Both the position numbers and the translations under genes were made by a program. From CAWAPS01 sp963783945 (GTDB taxonomy: Bacteria > Actinomycetota > Acidimicrobiia > Acidimicrobiales > Palsa-688), in the NCBI GenBank assembly GCA_963783945.1, contig CAWAPS010000032.1, positions 620,001-684,000 on the forward strand: a DNA stretch of 64,000 nt. Reading direction: 5' to 3'. This document shows, piece by piece, positions 25,493-34,691 of the stretch. The notes beneath the pieces are model-generated. The model was not told where the DNA came from. It saw nothing but the letters and a program-made list of their open reading frames with translations, and made no database searches. The stretch's first letter is position 1. Each line of letters starts with the position of its first letter.

Positions 25493-26137
25493 TCAGCGAT
25501 TCTGACCTCGCGGCGGCTTAGGAGTGTCCTGGCAAAAGCTCGCAAGCGTGCCAATGATCATTTCCAGGAACGCGGCGTCGATCTGCTCCCGTGAGAACCA
25601 ACGGCGATAGAAGAGCGGCCCGAGCAGAGCGGCAGCCATGGCATCGCGGTCAGCCGCTGACGGGATTTCTCCCCTGAGGGCTGCTCGCTCGAGTGCTGAT
25701 CGAAGCGGGGCGGCGTGTCTGCGTTGGATTCGGCTGTGGATGTCGGCAAACGTCGGATCGTGTTCGGCGGCATCGACGATCGAGGGCACGATTGACGACC
25801 ACCGTGCGGTAGCGAGCAACTTGGCGATGTGCGTCAAGATTGCCCTGACGTCGCCTTCGAGCGAACCGGTGTCTGGAGGCGCTTCCTCGCCGTCGGTCAT
25901 CCGCAAGCAGGCATCAATGACCAGCGCGGAGCGGTTCGGCCAGTGCCGATAGATAGTGGTCTTTGCGACCCCCGAGCGGCGGGAAATCTCTTCGATGGTG
26001 ACATCATCCAGCCCCGCCTCAGTCAGCAGGTCGAGCGTCGTCGTCAGAACCCGCTCTCGAGAAACGAGGACCCGGGGGTCGAGGGATTCTTCGCGGGGAG
26101 GCGCCGTTGGATCATCTGTGGTGCTGGCCTTCGCCAT
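25493..26137 (-). CDS. TetR/AcrR-family repressor
   Basis: A 214-residue TetR protein. The HTH is at ~32-75 (ERVLTTTLDLLTEAGLDDVT, IEEISRRSGVAKTTIYRHWP). The C-terminal ligand domain (WSSIVPSIVDAAEHDPTFAD, GPLFYRRWFSREQIDAAFLE) resembles the TetR_C group with a YRRWF segment. ATG 26137 follows a GGAGGGG-type site. It is divergent from a VOC gene, with a perfect 24-bp palindrome between them, so it probably represses both and itself. Confidence 0.92.
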   Translation of the reverse strand: MAKASTTDDPTAPPREESLDPRVLVSRERVLTTTLDLLTEAGLDDVTIEEISRRSGVAKTTIYRHWPNRSALVIDACLRMTDGEEAPPDTGSLEGDVRAILTHIAKLLATARWSSIVPSIVDAAEHDPTFADIHSRIQRRHAAPLRSALERAALRGEIPSAADRDAMAAALLGPLFYRRWFSREQIDAAFLEMIIGTLASFCQDTPKPPRGQNR

Positions 26138-26170
26138 GAAGAGCCCCTCCTTTCAATATTGACGATTCCA

Positions 26171-26194
26171 CTACGCTACGGTACCGTAGCGTAG
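26171..26194. promoter_or_regulatory. Perfect 24-bp palindrome, TetR operator
   Basis: CTACGCTACGGT followed directly by its exact reverse complement. It lies 33 bp from the TetR start and 38 bp from the VOC start, the usual position of a TetR dimer operator in a divergent promoter. Confidence 0.8.
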
Positions 26195-26232
26195 CTACGT
26201 CAACCTACCACACACGAGAGGAGGGCGACACC

Positions 26233-26658
26233 ATGGACTTCGCCTCTATCCGCATGATCAGCGACGACCTCGAGCCGGTGGTCAGCTTCTACGAGCAGGT
26301 CACCGGGGTCCCGGCCATCTGGCCGGCGCCTGTCTTCGCCGAGGTGCACCTGCCTTTCTGCACGATCGCCTTTGGCCATACCCAGACGGCGCAGCTGTTC
26401 AACAACTCGGCCCGTCCGGCGGACAACCACACCGTCATCATCGAGTTCCTCGTCGATGATGTGGACAAGGAATTCGAGCGGCTCAAGAGCCTGGTCAGCG
26501 AGTGGGTGCAGGAACCCACGACCATGCCCTGGGGGAATCGCTCCATTTTGTTCCGCGACCCCGATGGCAACCTCGTCAATCTCTTTACCCCCGTCACCGA
26601 GGACGCGATCAAGAGGTTCCGGGAGCCGACGGCCGGAGCCCAAGCCGCAGCTGAGTAA
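26233..26658 (+). CDS. VOC-family (glyoxalase/dioxygenase-like) protein
   Basis: A 141-residue single-domain vicinal-oxygen-chelate protein: IRMISDDLEPVVSFYEQVTG, EVHLPFCTIAFGHTQTAQLF, NHTVIIEFLVDDVDKEFERL and the closing RSILFRDPDGNLVNLFTP with an acidic metal ligand position. ATG 26233 has GGAGGGCGACACC upstream. Its control by the divergent TetR gene suggests induction by the compound it acts on or binds, perhaps for detoxification. Substrate unknown. Confidence 0.9.
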   Translation: MDFASIRMISDDLEPVVSFYEQVTGVPAIWPAPVFAEVHLPFCTIAFGHTQTAQLFNNSARPADNHTVIIEFLVDDVDKEFERLKSLVSEWVQEPTTMPWGNRSILFRDPDGNLVNLFTPVTEDAIKRFREPTAGAQAAAE

Positions 26659-26762
26659 GTGGCTGTCGGCGCAAGTTTGGCGAAAGAGTCGGGGAAACCA
26701 TCGGGTCGCGAAACCGAAGGTCCGCACATCACCGATACGGACTGAGTTTCTCTGGTGAACCC

Positions 26763-27500
26763 CTAATGATCCTTGTGGTTTTGCCGCCACTGGCCGGGCG
26801 GTTGACCATGGTGGCGCCGGAACGCGGCGGCGAAAGCGTAAGGGGATGTGTAGCCGGTGCGGTCGGCTATCTGGGCGAGGCTGAGGTCACCGGAGCGTAG
26901 ATGATCTCGAGCGAGGGTCATTCGCCATTCAGTGAGGTATTGCACGGGCGCTTGGCCGAGGGTCTGCTGGAATGCTCGGGCGAAGGCCGGTCGGGAGAGA
27001 CCGCTGAGGGAAGCCAATTTGCTCACCGTCCATGGTCCGGCGGCGTCAGTGTGGATGGCACGCAGCGCCGCGTTGAGGCGCGGGTCTGTCGAGGCTTGAT
27101 ACCAGCGTGGCCCTTGTGGCTCTGGGCGAACGAAGCACGTATGGCGTGGACTAAGACGATGTCGAGGAGCCGGTCGAGGACGGTCTGCTGACCGGGTGCC
27201 GGGGTCGCAAGTTCGCGGGAGAGTAGACCGATGGCATCGTGTAACGGGTCGTCGTTGGTGTGGGGCAGATGGAGGATGGGTGCGAGCGCCTCAACCAACT
27301 GGCTGCCCACGTCGCCGGCGAACTGGTACGCGCCGCAGAGGAACACCGTTGCTTCAGGGTCACTGGTGTGGTCATCGTCTGAGTGCTGCGCTCGGAAGTC
27401 GTCCGGGGACACGCGGCGGCCGGCATGGTGGTGGCAGAGAGTGGCTAGGGGTTCGTCGTCGACGGGCAGGTGCGGAGACAAGGGGGGCGGCTCAGGTACG
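26763..27500 (-). pseudogene. AraC-family regulator (cupin_6 type), frameshifted and 5'-truncated
   Basis: The C-terminal 87 residues are a clean double-HTH AraC domain (VSKLASLSGLSRPAFARAFQ, WRMTLARDHLRSGDLSLAQI, RTGYTSPYAFAAAFRRHHGQ). In the next frame upstream are the sensor-domain pieces ATVFLCGAYQFAGDVGSQLV and ALAPILHLPHTNDDPLHDAI. They join through WYQASTDPRLNAALRAIHTD if the shift near 27105 is corrected. The first strands of the cupin are missing upstream of ~27500, where the divergent agmatine deiminase begins. No start codon is credible. Confidence 0.7.
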
Positions 27501-27508
27501 GTGGCGAG

Positions 27509-28549
27509 GTGTCTGTCCCTTCGCGACCGTCCCCGGCACCTGCCGAGGAGGGGTTTCGGATGCCGCCGGAGACGGCTCGCCACGAGCGGACGCTGATGGG
27601 GTGGCCGTGTCGGCGGGAGTTGTGGGGAAACGAGTTGGGTGCCGCCAAGGGGGAGTTCGCCGAGGTTGCCAACGCGGTTGTCGCCTTTGAGCCGGTGACG
27701 ATGGTGGCTGCTGATGCGAGCGACGCAGCGGAGGCTCGAGCTGCTTTGAGCGCGGCGGTGGAGGTGATCGAGGTGCCGCTCGACGACTCGTGGATGCGTG
27801 ACAACGGGCCGATCTTCGCTCTCGACGGATCCGGTCGCCGGGCTGGGATTCATTTCGGTTTCAACGCTTGGGGCGGAAAGTTCGAGGGGTGGGAGCGGGA
27901 CGAGGCCGCCGGCGGAGTGCTCGCCGCGCGTTACGGCGACATCGTCTTCCGGGCGCCTTTGGTGCTTGAAGGTGGGTCTTTCAGCATCGATGGGGCCGGC
28001 CGCGTGGTGACGACGGAGCAATGCCTCCTCCACCCCAACCGCAATCCGGAATGGGAGAAGGCCGAGATCGACATCGCCCTTCATGATTTTCTGGGCGCCG
28101 AGGTGGTCGTGTGGCTCGACCGGGGATTGCACGAGGACCGTGACACCGACGGGCACGTCGATCTCATCGCCACGTTCACCGACGCTGGAAGGCTGTTGCT
28201 GCAGTCGCGGCCGCTAGGCGAGCCCGATCACGAGCCCATGGTGAAGAACAGGGAGCGAGCCGTGGCAGCTGGTTTGGATGTCATCGACTTCACCCCGCTC
28301 GCCCACGGCGAAATCGCGGGTCACCGGGTTGTGCACTCGTATCTGAACCTGTACTTGTGCAACGGCGCTGCGGTGGTGCCGCTGGCGGGGCCGGTCAATG
28401 AGGCCAGCGACCAGGAGGCGCTCGATCTACTGGCGCAGGTATTTGCCGCTCGTGAGATCATCGGCGTCCCGGGGTTGGTCATGGCGTTCGGCGGGGGAGG
28501 TCCGCACTGCATAACCCAGCAGGTCCCGGCCAGGCGGGCGCGGGCGTGA
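27509..28549 (+). CDS. aguA: Agmatine deiminase
   Basis: A 346-residue peptidyl-arginine-deiminase-family enzyme. The blocks are MPPETARHERTLMGWPCRRE, DDSWMRDNGPIFALDG, GFNAWGGKFEGWERD, the catalytic His region EDRDTDGHVDLIATF, and the catalytic Cys near the end in FGGGGPHCITQQVPARR. It converts agmatine to N-carbamoylputrescine and ammonia in the cytosol. The start is taken at GTG 27509 (VSVPSRPSP); 27470 or the later ATG 27560 are possible. The stop overlaps the next gene (GTGA), which performs the next step, so the assignment is strong. Confidence 0.9.
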   Translation: MSVPSRPSPAPAEEGFRMPPETARHERTLMGWPCRRELWGNELGAAKGEFAEVANAVVAFEPVTMVAADASDAAEARAALSAAVEVIEVPLDDSWMRDNGPIFALDGSGRRAGIHFGFNAWGGKFEGWERDEAAGGVLAARYGDIVFRAPLVLEGGSFSIDGAGRVVTTEQCLLHPNRNPEWEKAEIDIALHDFLGAEVVVWLDRGLHEDRDTDGHVDLIATFTDAGRLLLQSRPLGEPDHEPMVKNRERAVAAGLDVIDFTPLAHGEIAGHRVVHSYLNLYLCNGAAVVPLAGPVNEASDQEALDLLAQVFAAREIIGVPGLVMAFGGGGPHCITQQVPARRARA

Positions 28550-29469
28550 GGGTCATCACCGGATCTCCCGGGGTTTCCTACGCTCGAGTGGACGAACCGG
28601 AGCGGCCCCCGATCCGGGTCGGGGCGGTGCAGCACCGCTGGCATCCCGATCCCGAGGAGCATCGCGCCACGCTCGCGGAGGGCGTCCGTTTAGCCGCAGG
28701 CGAAGGCGCCCGGCTGGTCTGCCTCCAGGAGCTCACGCTGTCCCGGTACTTCGCGATCACCGCCGATGGTCCCCGTCCCGGGGTGCGACCGGAAAGGCTG
28801 GCGGACGGGCCTACCGTAACGTTCGCGGCGGACCTCGCCGCCGAGACCGGCGCGTACGTTCACGCGTCGCTTTGGGAGGAACAGCCCGGCCGGCCGCTGG
28901 GCTTCAACACGGCGATCGTCGTGGCTCCCGACCGGAGTCTGCTGGCGCGCACCCGCAAGCTGCACCTTCCCATCACCGCCGGCTACTACGAGGACCGCTA
29001 CTTCGAGCCGGGGCCACCGCAGGATGCCTACCACACCCTGCGCATCGATGACGTCGAGTTCGGGTTCCCGACCTGCTGGGATCAGTGGTTCCCCGAGTTA
29101 GCTCGGGCCTACTCGCTCGCCGGCGCCGCCGTGCTCGTGTACCCGACGGCCATCGGTTCGGAGCCCGACCATCCCGACTTCGACACCGAGCCGCTCTGGG
29201 AACAGGTCATCGTCGGAAACGGTATCGCCAACGGCACCTTCATGATCGCCGTCAACCGCATCGGCTTCGAGGATCCCATCACTTTCTACGGCTCCTCGTT
29301 CATCTCCGATCCCTACGGGCGCAAACTGGTCCAGGCGCCTCGGGACGAGCCAGCCGTACTGCTAGCCGACCTCGACATCGACCAGCGCCGCGACTGGCTG
29401 ACGCTCTTTCCATTCCTCCGTACCCGCAGGCCCGACGCCTATAGACCTCTGCTCGACATGCCCGAGTGA
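28546..29469 (+). CDS. aguB: N-carbamoylputrescine amidase (nitrilase superfamily)
   Basis: A 307-residue carbon-nitrogen hydrolase. The catalytic triad is visible: Glu in LVCLQELTLSRYF, Lys in TRKLHLPITAGYYEDRYFEP, Cys in FGFPTCWDQWFPELAR. The order and surroundings match AguB, which hydrolyses N-carbamoylputrescine to putrescine, CO2 and ammonia. GTG 28546 overlaps the aguA stop, giving coupled translation. Together the pair makes putrescine from agmatine, a possible substrate for the gamma-glutamylation cluster 2 kb downstream. Confidence 0.92.
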   Translation: MRVITGSPGVSYARVDEPERPPIRVGAVQHRWHPDPEEHRATLAEGVRLAAGEGARLVCLQELTLSRYFAITADGPRPGVRPERLADGPTVTFAADLAAETGAYVHASLWEEQPGRPLGFNTAIVVAPDRSLLARTRKLHLPITAGYYEDRYFEPGPPQDAYHTLRIDDVEFGFPTCWDQWFPELARAYSLAGAAVLVYPTAIGSEPDHPDFDTEPLWEQVIVGNGIANGTFMIAVNRIGFEDPITFYGSSFISDPYGRKLVQAPRDEPAVLLADLDIDQRRDWLTLFPFLRTRRPDAYRPLLDMPE

Positions 29470-29985
29470 ACCGCGCGGGGTTGAAGGAGGTTGCGGAGTG
29501 CCAGGCGGCATTCGAGCCAGATCAATGCTCCGCGCTCGCATGCCTGCATAAATAGGCGACAGAACGTCACCCACATCTGGAGAATCGTTCCTCACAGGGC
29601 CTGCCTGACGCGCTGCTCGTTTCGGGCCGTTATCGGGTGTTCCCCCCGTTGAAACGACGTTCGTCCGGGCTTGGGACCTCGGCGGGTTTCTCGTGTGGCC
29701 GTTGTTCGCTCGGCGATGGGGAGTGTGCAGCAGCGCGAAGGTGACGATTGTGGGCCGACGGTGAATAGGGTGTGGGGCCCGCGGCGGCGATGGCCCCGAA
29801 GGTGTTGTGCGGCGAGGATGCGAGTTGTCCGGGTCGAGGCTGGGCATGATCGACCATGCGGTCCCGATGAACTGTTCGGTCAGGGCGAGGGCACCGCCGT
29901 CGGTCCTAAGGTGGCGCCGGCCGCCCATATTTCGGTGGCGGACAGTACGGTGACACCGGCGAGTCGGGCCCCGAACAAGATGAAC
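29470..29985. other. Gene-free stretch
   Basis: About 500 bp between aguB and the convergent transporter gene. The open frames have unstructured Pro/Arg-rich composition and no starts with ribosome-binding sites. No clear hairpin was found. Confidence 0.4.
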
Positions 29986-30915
29986 CTAAGGAGAAGGTGA
30001 CGGGCCGGATCGTGACCGCAGGAACCCGGCGGCGCCCGTGCCCCAGAGGATTACAACCACTCCGTAGAGACCCAGCGGTGCTGCTGTGGCCGAACCGAAC
30101 GCGGAGGTGGCGAGACCGGCGGCGATCGCGAAATCCCGCATGGAGGTAGTGAGCAGCAACGAGATGGCCCCTTCCCGAGTCGAGGTGCGTCCGAGCCCGA
30201 TGCCCAAGAGAGCGGAGGCACCCACGATGATCAGGATGGCGAGCAGCACGCCGACGTAGGCGGTTCCGATGTGGACCTGCCCGGCGACCAGGCAGACCAG
30301 TCCGGCAAGCGCGCCTGTCGCGGTCCTCGCGGCCGCAGTGACCGATCGAGGGCTGAGGTTCCTCGTGCTTGCGAGCACCGCCCCGAGAACGAGTGGGATT
30401 CCAACAACGACGACCAGATTGATGAGGATGTGGAGCGGATCCACGTGAGAGTTGTCAGCGACGACAGAAAGGATCAGGCCGGCAAAGGCGACGCTGAGCA
30501 GCGTTGAGCCGATCAGGAGTGCGGCGGCAAGTGCTGTCCCCCCTCCCGCCAACGCTGTCGTTGCCACCGAGGCGATCTCGCAGGGTGCGATGCCGACGAC
30601 CATGATGCCGTCGCGGAGTGAACCGGCTGCCACAAGTCGTGACGCCAGCCATGACAGGGCTGGGAGCACGGTAACCCCCATCACCAAGGCGATAACCACG
30701 TGCTTCCAGCTCGAGATCGCACGACGAAGGGAGTCGGCCGACACCGTGACAGCCGTGGAGAAGACAAGGACGACGAGCAGGGCATCAATCGCCTGATGGT
30801 CGTCCGCCCAGCGCAGGGGACGACCCACGGCGAGGCCGAGCGCGGCGGCCACGATGACCAAGAACAGTTCGGGATAGGCCCCGACGATCCGGGGAATCCT
30901 TGACCGTGAGAGCAT
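29986..30915 (-). CDS. Bile acid:sodium symporter (BASS) family transporter
   Basis: A 309-residue membrane protein with about nine to ten hydrophobic helices (ELFLVIVAAALGLAVG, ALLVVLVFSTAVTVS, GVLLAILIIVGASALLGIG). The conserved BASS segment with APCEIASVATTALAGGGTAL corresponds to the substrate/Na+ crossover region of this fold. ATG 30915 (MLSRSRIPRIVG) is preferred over the longer frame to 31149, which has no site. Transport of an organic anion with Na+ is expected; the substrate is unknown. It is divergent from a UspA gene. Confidence 0.82.
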   Translation of the reverse strand: MLSRSRIPRIVGAYPELFLVIVAAALGLAVGRPLRWADDHQAIDALLVVLVFSTAVTVSADSLRRAISSWKHVVIALVMGVTVLPALSWLASRLVAAGSLRDGIMVVGIAPCEIASVATTALAGGGTALAAALLIGSTLLSVAFAGLILSVVADNSHVDPLHILINLVVVVGIPLVLGAVLASTRNLSPRSVTAAARTATGALAGLVCLVAGQVHIGTAYVGVLLAILIIVGASALLGIGLGRTSTREGAISLLLTTSMRDFAIAAGLATSAFGSATAAPLGLYGVVVILWGTGAAGFLRSRSGPSPSP

Positions 30916-31103
30916 GGCAGTTGCGATTCTCGAGGTGCAGCTAAGGGCGGTCGTTGCCGGGTAACCGGGAATGCTCGGGACGGAATGAGCTCTGATTCGG
31001 GCACGACACCGAATAAGCCGAAGGCGGTCGCAGCAGGGGGCTGGGCGGCACCCTCCTTCTCTGGAGCCGCCGCGAGGCCCCTGCAGTTCGGACCGACGGT
31101 TTA

Positions 31104-31125
31104 TTGACAGGAAACAATTGTTCCC
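31104..31125. promoter_or_regulatory. TTGACA box and inverted repeat upstream of the UspA gene
   Basis: TTGACA (31104-31109) is followed at once by GGAAACAATTGTTCCC, an almost perfect palindrome (one mismatched pair). It lies in the 308-bp region between the divergent BASS and UspA genes. It is an operator candidate; a matching -10 at standard spacing was not found, so the promoter assignment is weak. Confidence 0.4.
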
Positions 31126-31223
31126 AAGAGTGGGCGAAACTGTTAACATGATGGAAACACAACTCCCACATGGGAGGCCTTCAGAGGCTCAGAGGAGCGC
31201 GACATCACAGGGAGGTGATCGCA

Positions 31224-31718
31224 ATGTTCAGCCGAATCCTAGTGGCAACCGACCGGACCGGATCGGGAGACGCCGCGGTTAGCTTCGCCGCCGCCCTGGC
31301 TCGGAAGCACAGCGCGACGGTGCGCGTGGTGCACGTAAACGAGCTGCTCGTCGGTGGCCGGGGCTTCGCCGCCGAGAGCGAGCCCGAGGCGATAGACGTT
31401 GTGGACACGGCCGTCGCTAGGCTGCGCGGCGCTGCTATCGATGCCGACGGTATCCACTTCCTGGCCAACTGCTTCACCGTCGCCGACCGGATCGCCGAGG
31501 CCGCACAGGACTGGGGAGCCGACGTGATCGTGTTCGGCTCGAAGCGCCGCCGCCGCTTCGCCCGGCTCGGTGGTTCGGGGCTGCGTGAGCGTGTCACTGC
31601 GGTGACTGGGCTGCCGACGGTCACAGCGCCGGCTCCGCTCAAGATCCCCAAGCGGATCGACACCCGACGGCTCGTCCCTGTCCCTCAACCGGCCGACGAG
31701 CACTCAGGCGTCAACTGA
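31224..31718 (+). CDS. Universal stress protein (UspA family)
   Basis: A 164-residue single Usp domain: FSRILVATDRTGSGDAAVSF at the start, ATVRVVHVNELLVGG, and the C-terminal VIVFGSKRRRRFARLGGSGL RERVTAVTGLPTVT, where GSxxxxxxxxxxxGS resembles the ATP-binding pattern. ATG 31224 follows an excellent GGGAGGTGATC site. Its last 34 bp overlap the 3' end of the PhyH gene on the other strand, an unusual convergent overlap. Confidence 0.88.
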   Translation: MFSRILVATDRTGSGDAAVSFAAALARKHSATVRVVHVNELLVGGRGFAAESEPEAIDVVDTAVARLRGAAIDADGIHFLANCFTVADRIAEAAQDWGADVIVFGSKRRRRFARLGGSGLRERVTAVTGLPTVTAPAPLKIPKRIDTRRLVPVPQPADEHSGVN

Positions 31719-32677
31719 GGAGCGTGGCCGGCTCCACCGTGGGATGGTCCGGTCTCTGGCGCCACCTGTGAGGCGGGTGGCGCACCAGCCCAGCCGATCT
31801 CCCGCCGCAGGTAGGGCTCTACGAAGGGTGAACGGTAACCGTCCTGCCTCCAGATGATCGGGAAGAATGTCTCGTCCATCACGTCGTCGCCGAAACGCTT
31901 GTACCGGCTGTAGAGGTAGCCGGTCGTGTCAGGGTGGAAGCGGGCCTCCGAGGACATGCAGTGGGCAACCAGGGAGCGGCGCGCCGTCGCCGAGCGATTG
32001 ACGTCCGACCCGTGCCATGTCCAACCTTGGTGGAAGGCTCCTCCTCCAGCCGGTACCTCGACCGCAACGAGCTCAGGTTTCATTCCGTTGGCCGCGGCTG
32101 CCCGGCGGAGGTCGGCGTGCGGGTCGGCCGGTCCGTGAAACTGCTCGATCATCCCCCAGCGCCGGCTCCATCGGTGCGAGCCACGCACATACTCGACGGT
32201 GCCCTGCGAAGCCGAGGTGTCCTCGAGGGCGATCCAGCAGCTGACCCACTCCGACGGCACGGCCCACTGCTCGTAGCTGGAGTCCTGGTGAAAGCCGAGG
32301 GCCTTCCCGCCTGGGGGCTTCCACAGGACGTTGTCCTGGCTCAGGCGGGCTCCGGGCCACCCGCCGAGCCGCGCGCAGGCGCGTCCGATGTCGGGTCGTA
32401 ACACCACGCGGGCGATGTCGCGGTCGGACTTCCATCCGTTGCAGATCTGTCTGGTCAGGTCTGGCGCATTGACGCCCGGCCGCCAGTTCCACTCATCGGG
32501 TTGGAGACCGGTCTCGAAGGAGCCGGAAAACAAGTCCTCATAGCGGTCGAGCGCGCGCCGGGCCAGATCGGCATCAATCAGGTTCTCGATGATGACGAAG
32601 CCGTCGCGATGGAATGTCTCGATCTCATCGTCACGTAGCGTGAAATCGGCGCTCACCTCGTCACCGATTTCAGTCAC
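31685..32677 (-). CDS. Phytanoyl-CoA dioxygenase (PhyH) family Fe(II)/2-oxoglutarate oxygenase
   Basis: A 330-residue PhyH-family protein. ETFHRDGFVIIENLIDADLA opens it. The Fe(II) ligands are H and D in LGFHQDSSYEQWAVPSEWVS and the distal His in FHQGWTWHGSDVNRS, with an Arg (ARRSLVAHCM) for 2-oxoglutarate. It hydroxylates or oxidatively dealkylates a small substrate. The start is GTG 32677. It lies 28 bp after the degenerate glutamine synthetase on the same strand, making it the last gene of the amine operon; oxidation of an N-alkyl amine or its glutamyl conjugate is an inference. Confidence 0.88.
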   Translation of the reverse strand: MTEIGDEVSADFTLRDDEIETFHRDGFVIIENLIDADLARRALDRYEDLFSGSFETGLQPDEWNWRPGVNAPDLTRQICNGWKSDRDIARVVLRPDIGRACARLGGWPGARLSQDNVLWKPPGGKALGFHQDSSYEQWAVPSEWVSCWIALEDTSASQGTVEYVRGSHRWSRRWGMIEQFHGPADPHADLRRAAAANGMKPELVAVEVPAGGGAFHQGWTWHGSDVNRSATARRSLVAHCMSSEARFHPDTTGYLYSRYKRFGDDVMDETFFPIIWRQDGYRSPFVEPYLRREIGWAGAPPASQVAPETGPSHGGAGHAPQLTPECSSAG

Positions 32678-32705
32678 AATCTCGTTCTCCCGATCTCACT
32701 CATGG

Positions 32706-33870
32706 TCAGACATGGTCGAGGTAGCGGTCCCGCTCCTCGGCGGATACGAAGCGGTGGCATGCCGACGCCTCGGCTCGCCGGGACTGCGCTAGGTGTTCGA
32801 CGAAGGCGGGGCCGAAGAGCTCCTTGGCCGCGGTGCTGGCGGCGAAGCGGTCGGCCGCCTCGGTGAGGTCGTGGGGGAGCACGCAGCCTCGGGCTGCGCT
32901 CCCGTCCGCCGGCGGGACGACCGGCGGTGGCGGTTCGAGTCGCTTCTCGATCCCCCACATCGCGGCGCCGAGCAACATCGCCAGGCAGTGGTGGGGGCTC
33001 GTGTCGGCCCCCGGGATCCGCAGCTCGAGCCGCGCCGTGCTGGGGTTGTGGGCCACCACCCGGAGGGCGCAGCTGTAGGCGTCGGGACCCCACGTTGCCG
33101 TGGCCGGGGCCCAATTCCCGGGCCCGAAGCGCCGGAACGAGTTGGGGTTGGGGGCAGCCATGGCCAGGAGCTCGGGGAGGAGCGTCACGATGCCGGCGAC
33201 GGCCCAGCAGCCAACCTTGGAGAGGATGCCGGGCCCGTCGCATAGCAAGGGCATGTCATCCGCCAGGCCGTGAAGCGAGAGGCTCGGATGCCCCCCGAGG
33301 CCGGGGAAGCCCGGCCCGAGCTGGGCCATGAAGGTCGCCCTGCGGCCGGCGCGGGCGAAGTAGGCCTTGGTGTACACCTTGGCCAGTGCCGCGGAATCCG
33401 CGGCCCGTGGTGCCGGCTCCGGGGCGGTGGCGATCTCGAGGCAGCCCGGTCCCAGCTCGGCGCACACGTGGTCGACGGGGATTGCGCCCGCCTCGAGCGT
33501 GCCAACCAGGTTGCTCAGTTCCTCCTCCTCGGTGGCCATAGTCAGCGGCGACCAGCAGCGGTTGGCTGCCATCACGGGCTGTGGCGGGCCCGAGGATCCG
33601 GGGGACGAGTCGAGCACGATGCACTCGAACTCCCAAGAGACCCGTGCGCCGATCCCCGACGATGCGGCGAGCTCGACCATGCGCTGGAGCTGGAAGCGGG
33701 GCGAGAGCTCCCGCAGTGGCGCGCCGAATTCCGCCAGAAAGATCCGTGACCCGCCGTCCCTCGGCGGCGGCGCGGACGGTGTCGGGCGCCACCAGGTCGG
33801 TCCTGTCGGCCTGCCGCTCCCCCAAGGAGGCCGGCAACGCCAGACCTTCGACGGGATCGGGGACGCTCAT
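32706..33870 (-). pseudogene. Glutamine-synthetase-family paralogue, degenerate and frameshifted
   Basis: About 388 codons. The start MSVPDPVEGLALPASLGERQ is in one frame. After a shift at the TTT run (plus-strand AAA 33738-33740) it continues as LAEFGAPLRELSPRFQLQRM and SWEFECIVLDSSPG. Glutamine synthetase catalytic-domain features follow: the E-x-E pair, CAELGPGCLEI, GHPSLSLHG, NSFRRFGPGNW and LELRIPGADTSPHHCLAM. The N-terminal beta-grasp domain is largely absent, so it is a shortened paralogue even if the shift is an error. Its ATG overlaps the stop of the amidotransferase (ATGA). Confidence 0.75.
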
Positions 33871-34691
33871 GTGAGTCGCCCGGTGGCGCCGGTCGTCGCG
33901 TCGCCGGCACCGGTCGGCGAGATCGCAAAGGCGGTCTCGAGAAAAGCCGCTACTAAGTTCCCCGTTGCGATGTTCATGGTGGACAGATGATTCCTCACTG
34001 CCTCCTCGAGGGCCTGGGCGCTTCCGAGGTTCGCGACCAGCGTCCGCTCGTATTCGGGCACGGCGGCCCACTTGGGCACGGTCTCGGCTCCCACCTCGAG
34101 GTGGAACTGCACGCTCCAAGTCAGAGGAGGTACGCACAGCGCTTGGACGGCGCTGTGCTCGTTGCGAGCCAGCACGACCGCGCCAGGAGGTGGCGCGACC
34201 ACCTCGGCCTCGTGCCAGTGCAAGGCGGGCAGCAAACGTGGCAGCGCGCCGACGACCGGGTCCGCCAAACCCTCAGGTGTGAGCTCGATGTCGTGGACAC
34301 CGATCTCGGGGACGGCCATGGCCCTGACCGTGCCTCCAAGCGCGTCGGCCAGCAGCTGGTGCCCGAGGCAGATGCCCAGGCAGGGCCGCCTCAGTTCCGC
34401 GACCCACCGGTGTAGGGCTGCCTTCTCCTCGATCAACCAGGGGTACTCCCTCTCCTCCCAGACGTGCTGGGGCCCACCCATGAGCACGAGCACGTCGAAG
34501 GGGTCAAGTTCGGGTATCGCCTCGCCGGCATCGAGTTCCACGGTCTCCAAGGTGAATCCGGCGCCTTCGAGAAGGTCTCCGAGCACGCCGGGATCCTCGT
34601 CTGGGTGGTGCTGCAACACGAGTACCCGTCTCCCGTTGTCTCGGCGTTGGACCATGGCAGCGGCGGGTTCCACGCCATCGAGAGGGGTCAC
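33867..34691 (-). CDS. Class I glutamine amidotransferase (gamma-glutamyl hydrolase-like)
   Basis: A 274-residue GATase1 domain protein: RVLVLQHHPDEDPGVLGDLL, FDVLVLMGGPQHVWEEREYP, the nucleophile Cys in CLGICLGHQLLADALGG, and the His/Glu pair in TWSVQFHLEVGAETVPKW. It resembles stand-alone GMP-synthase-like amidotransferases, and by position could play the PuuD role of removing glutamate from a gamma-glutamyl intermediate. GTG 34691 overlaps the upstream glutamine synthetase stop (GTGA), and its own stop overlaps the next gene, so three genes are coupled. Confidence 0.85.
   Translation of the reverse strand: MTPLDGVEPAAAMVQRRDNGRRVLVLQHHPDEDPGVLGDLLEGAGFTLETVELDAGEAIPELDPFDVLVLMGGPQHVWEEREYPWLIEEKAALHRWVAELRRPCLGICLGHQLLADALGGTVRAMAVPEIGVHDIELTPEGLADPVVGALPRLLPALHWHEAEVVAPPPGAVVLARNEHSAVQALCVPPLTWSVQFHLEVGAETVPKWAAVPEYERTLVANLGSAQALEEAVRNHLSTMNIATGNLVAAFLETAFAISPTGAGDATTGATGRLT

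Noticed and set aside
29362..29928. 189-codon minus-strand frame after aguB
   Set aside because: Its composition (Pro/Arg/Thr-rich) and overlap with the aguB 3' end mark it as a shadow frame.
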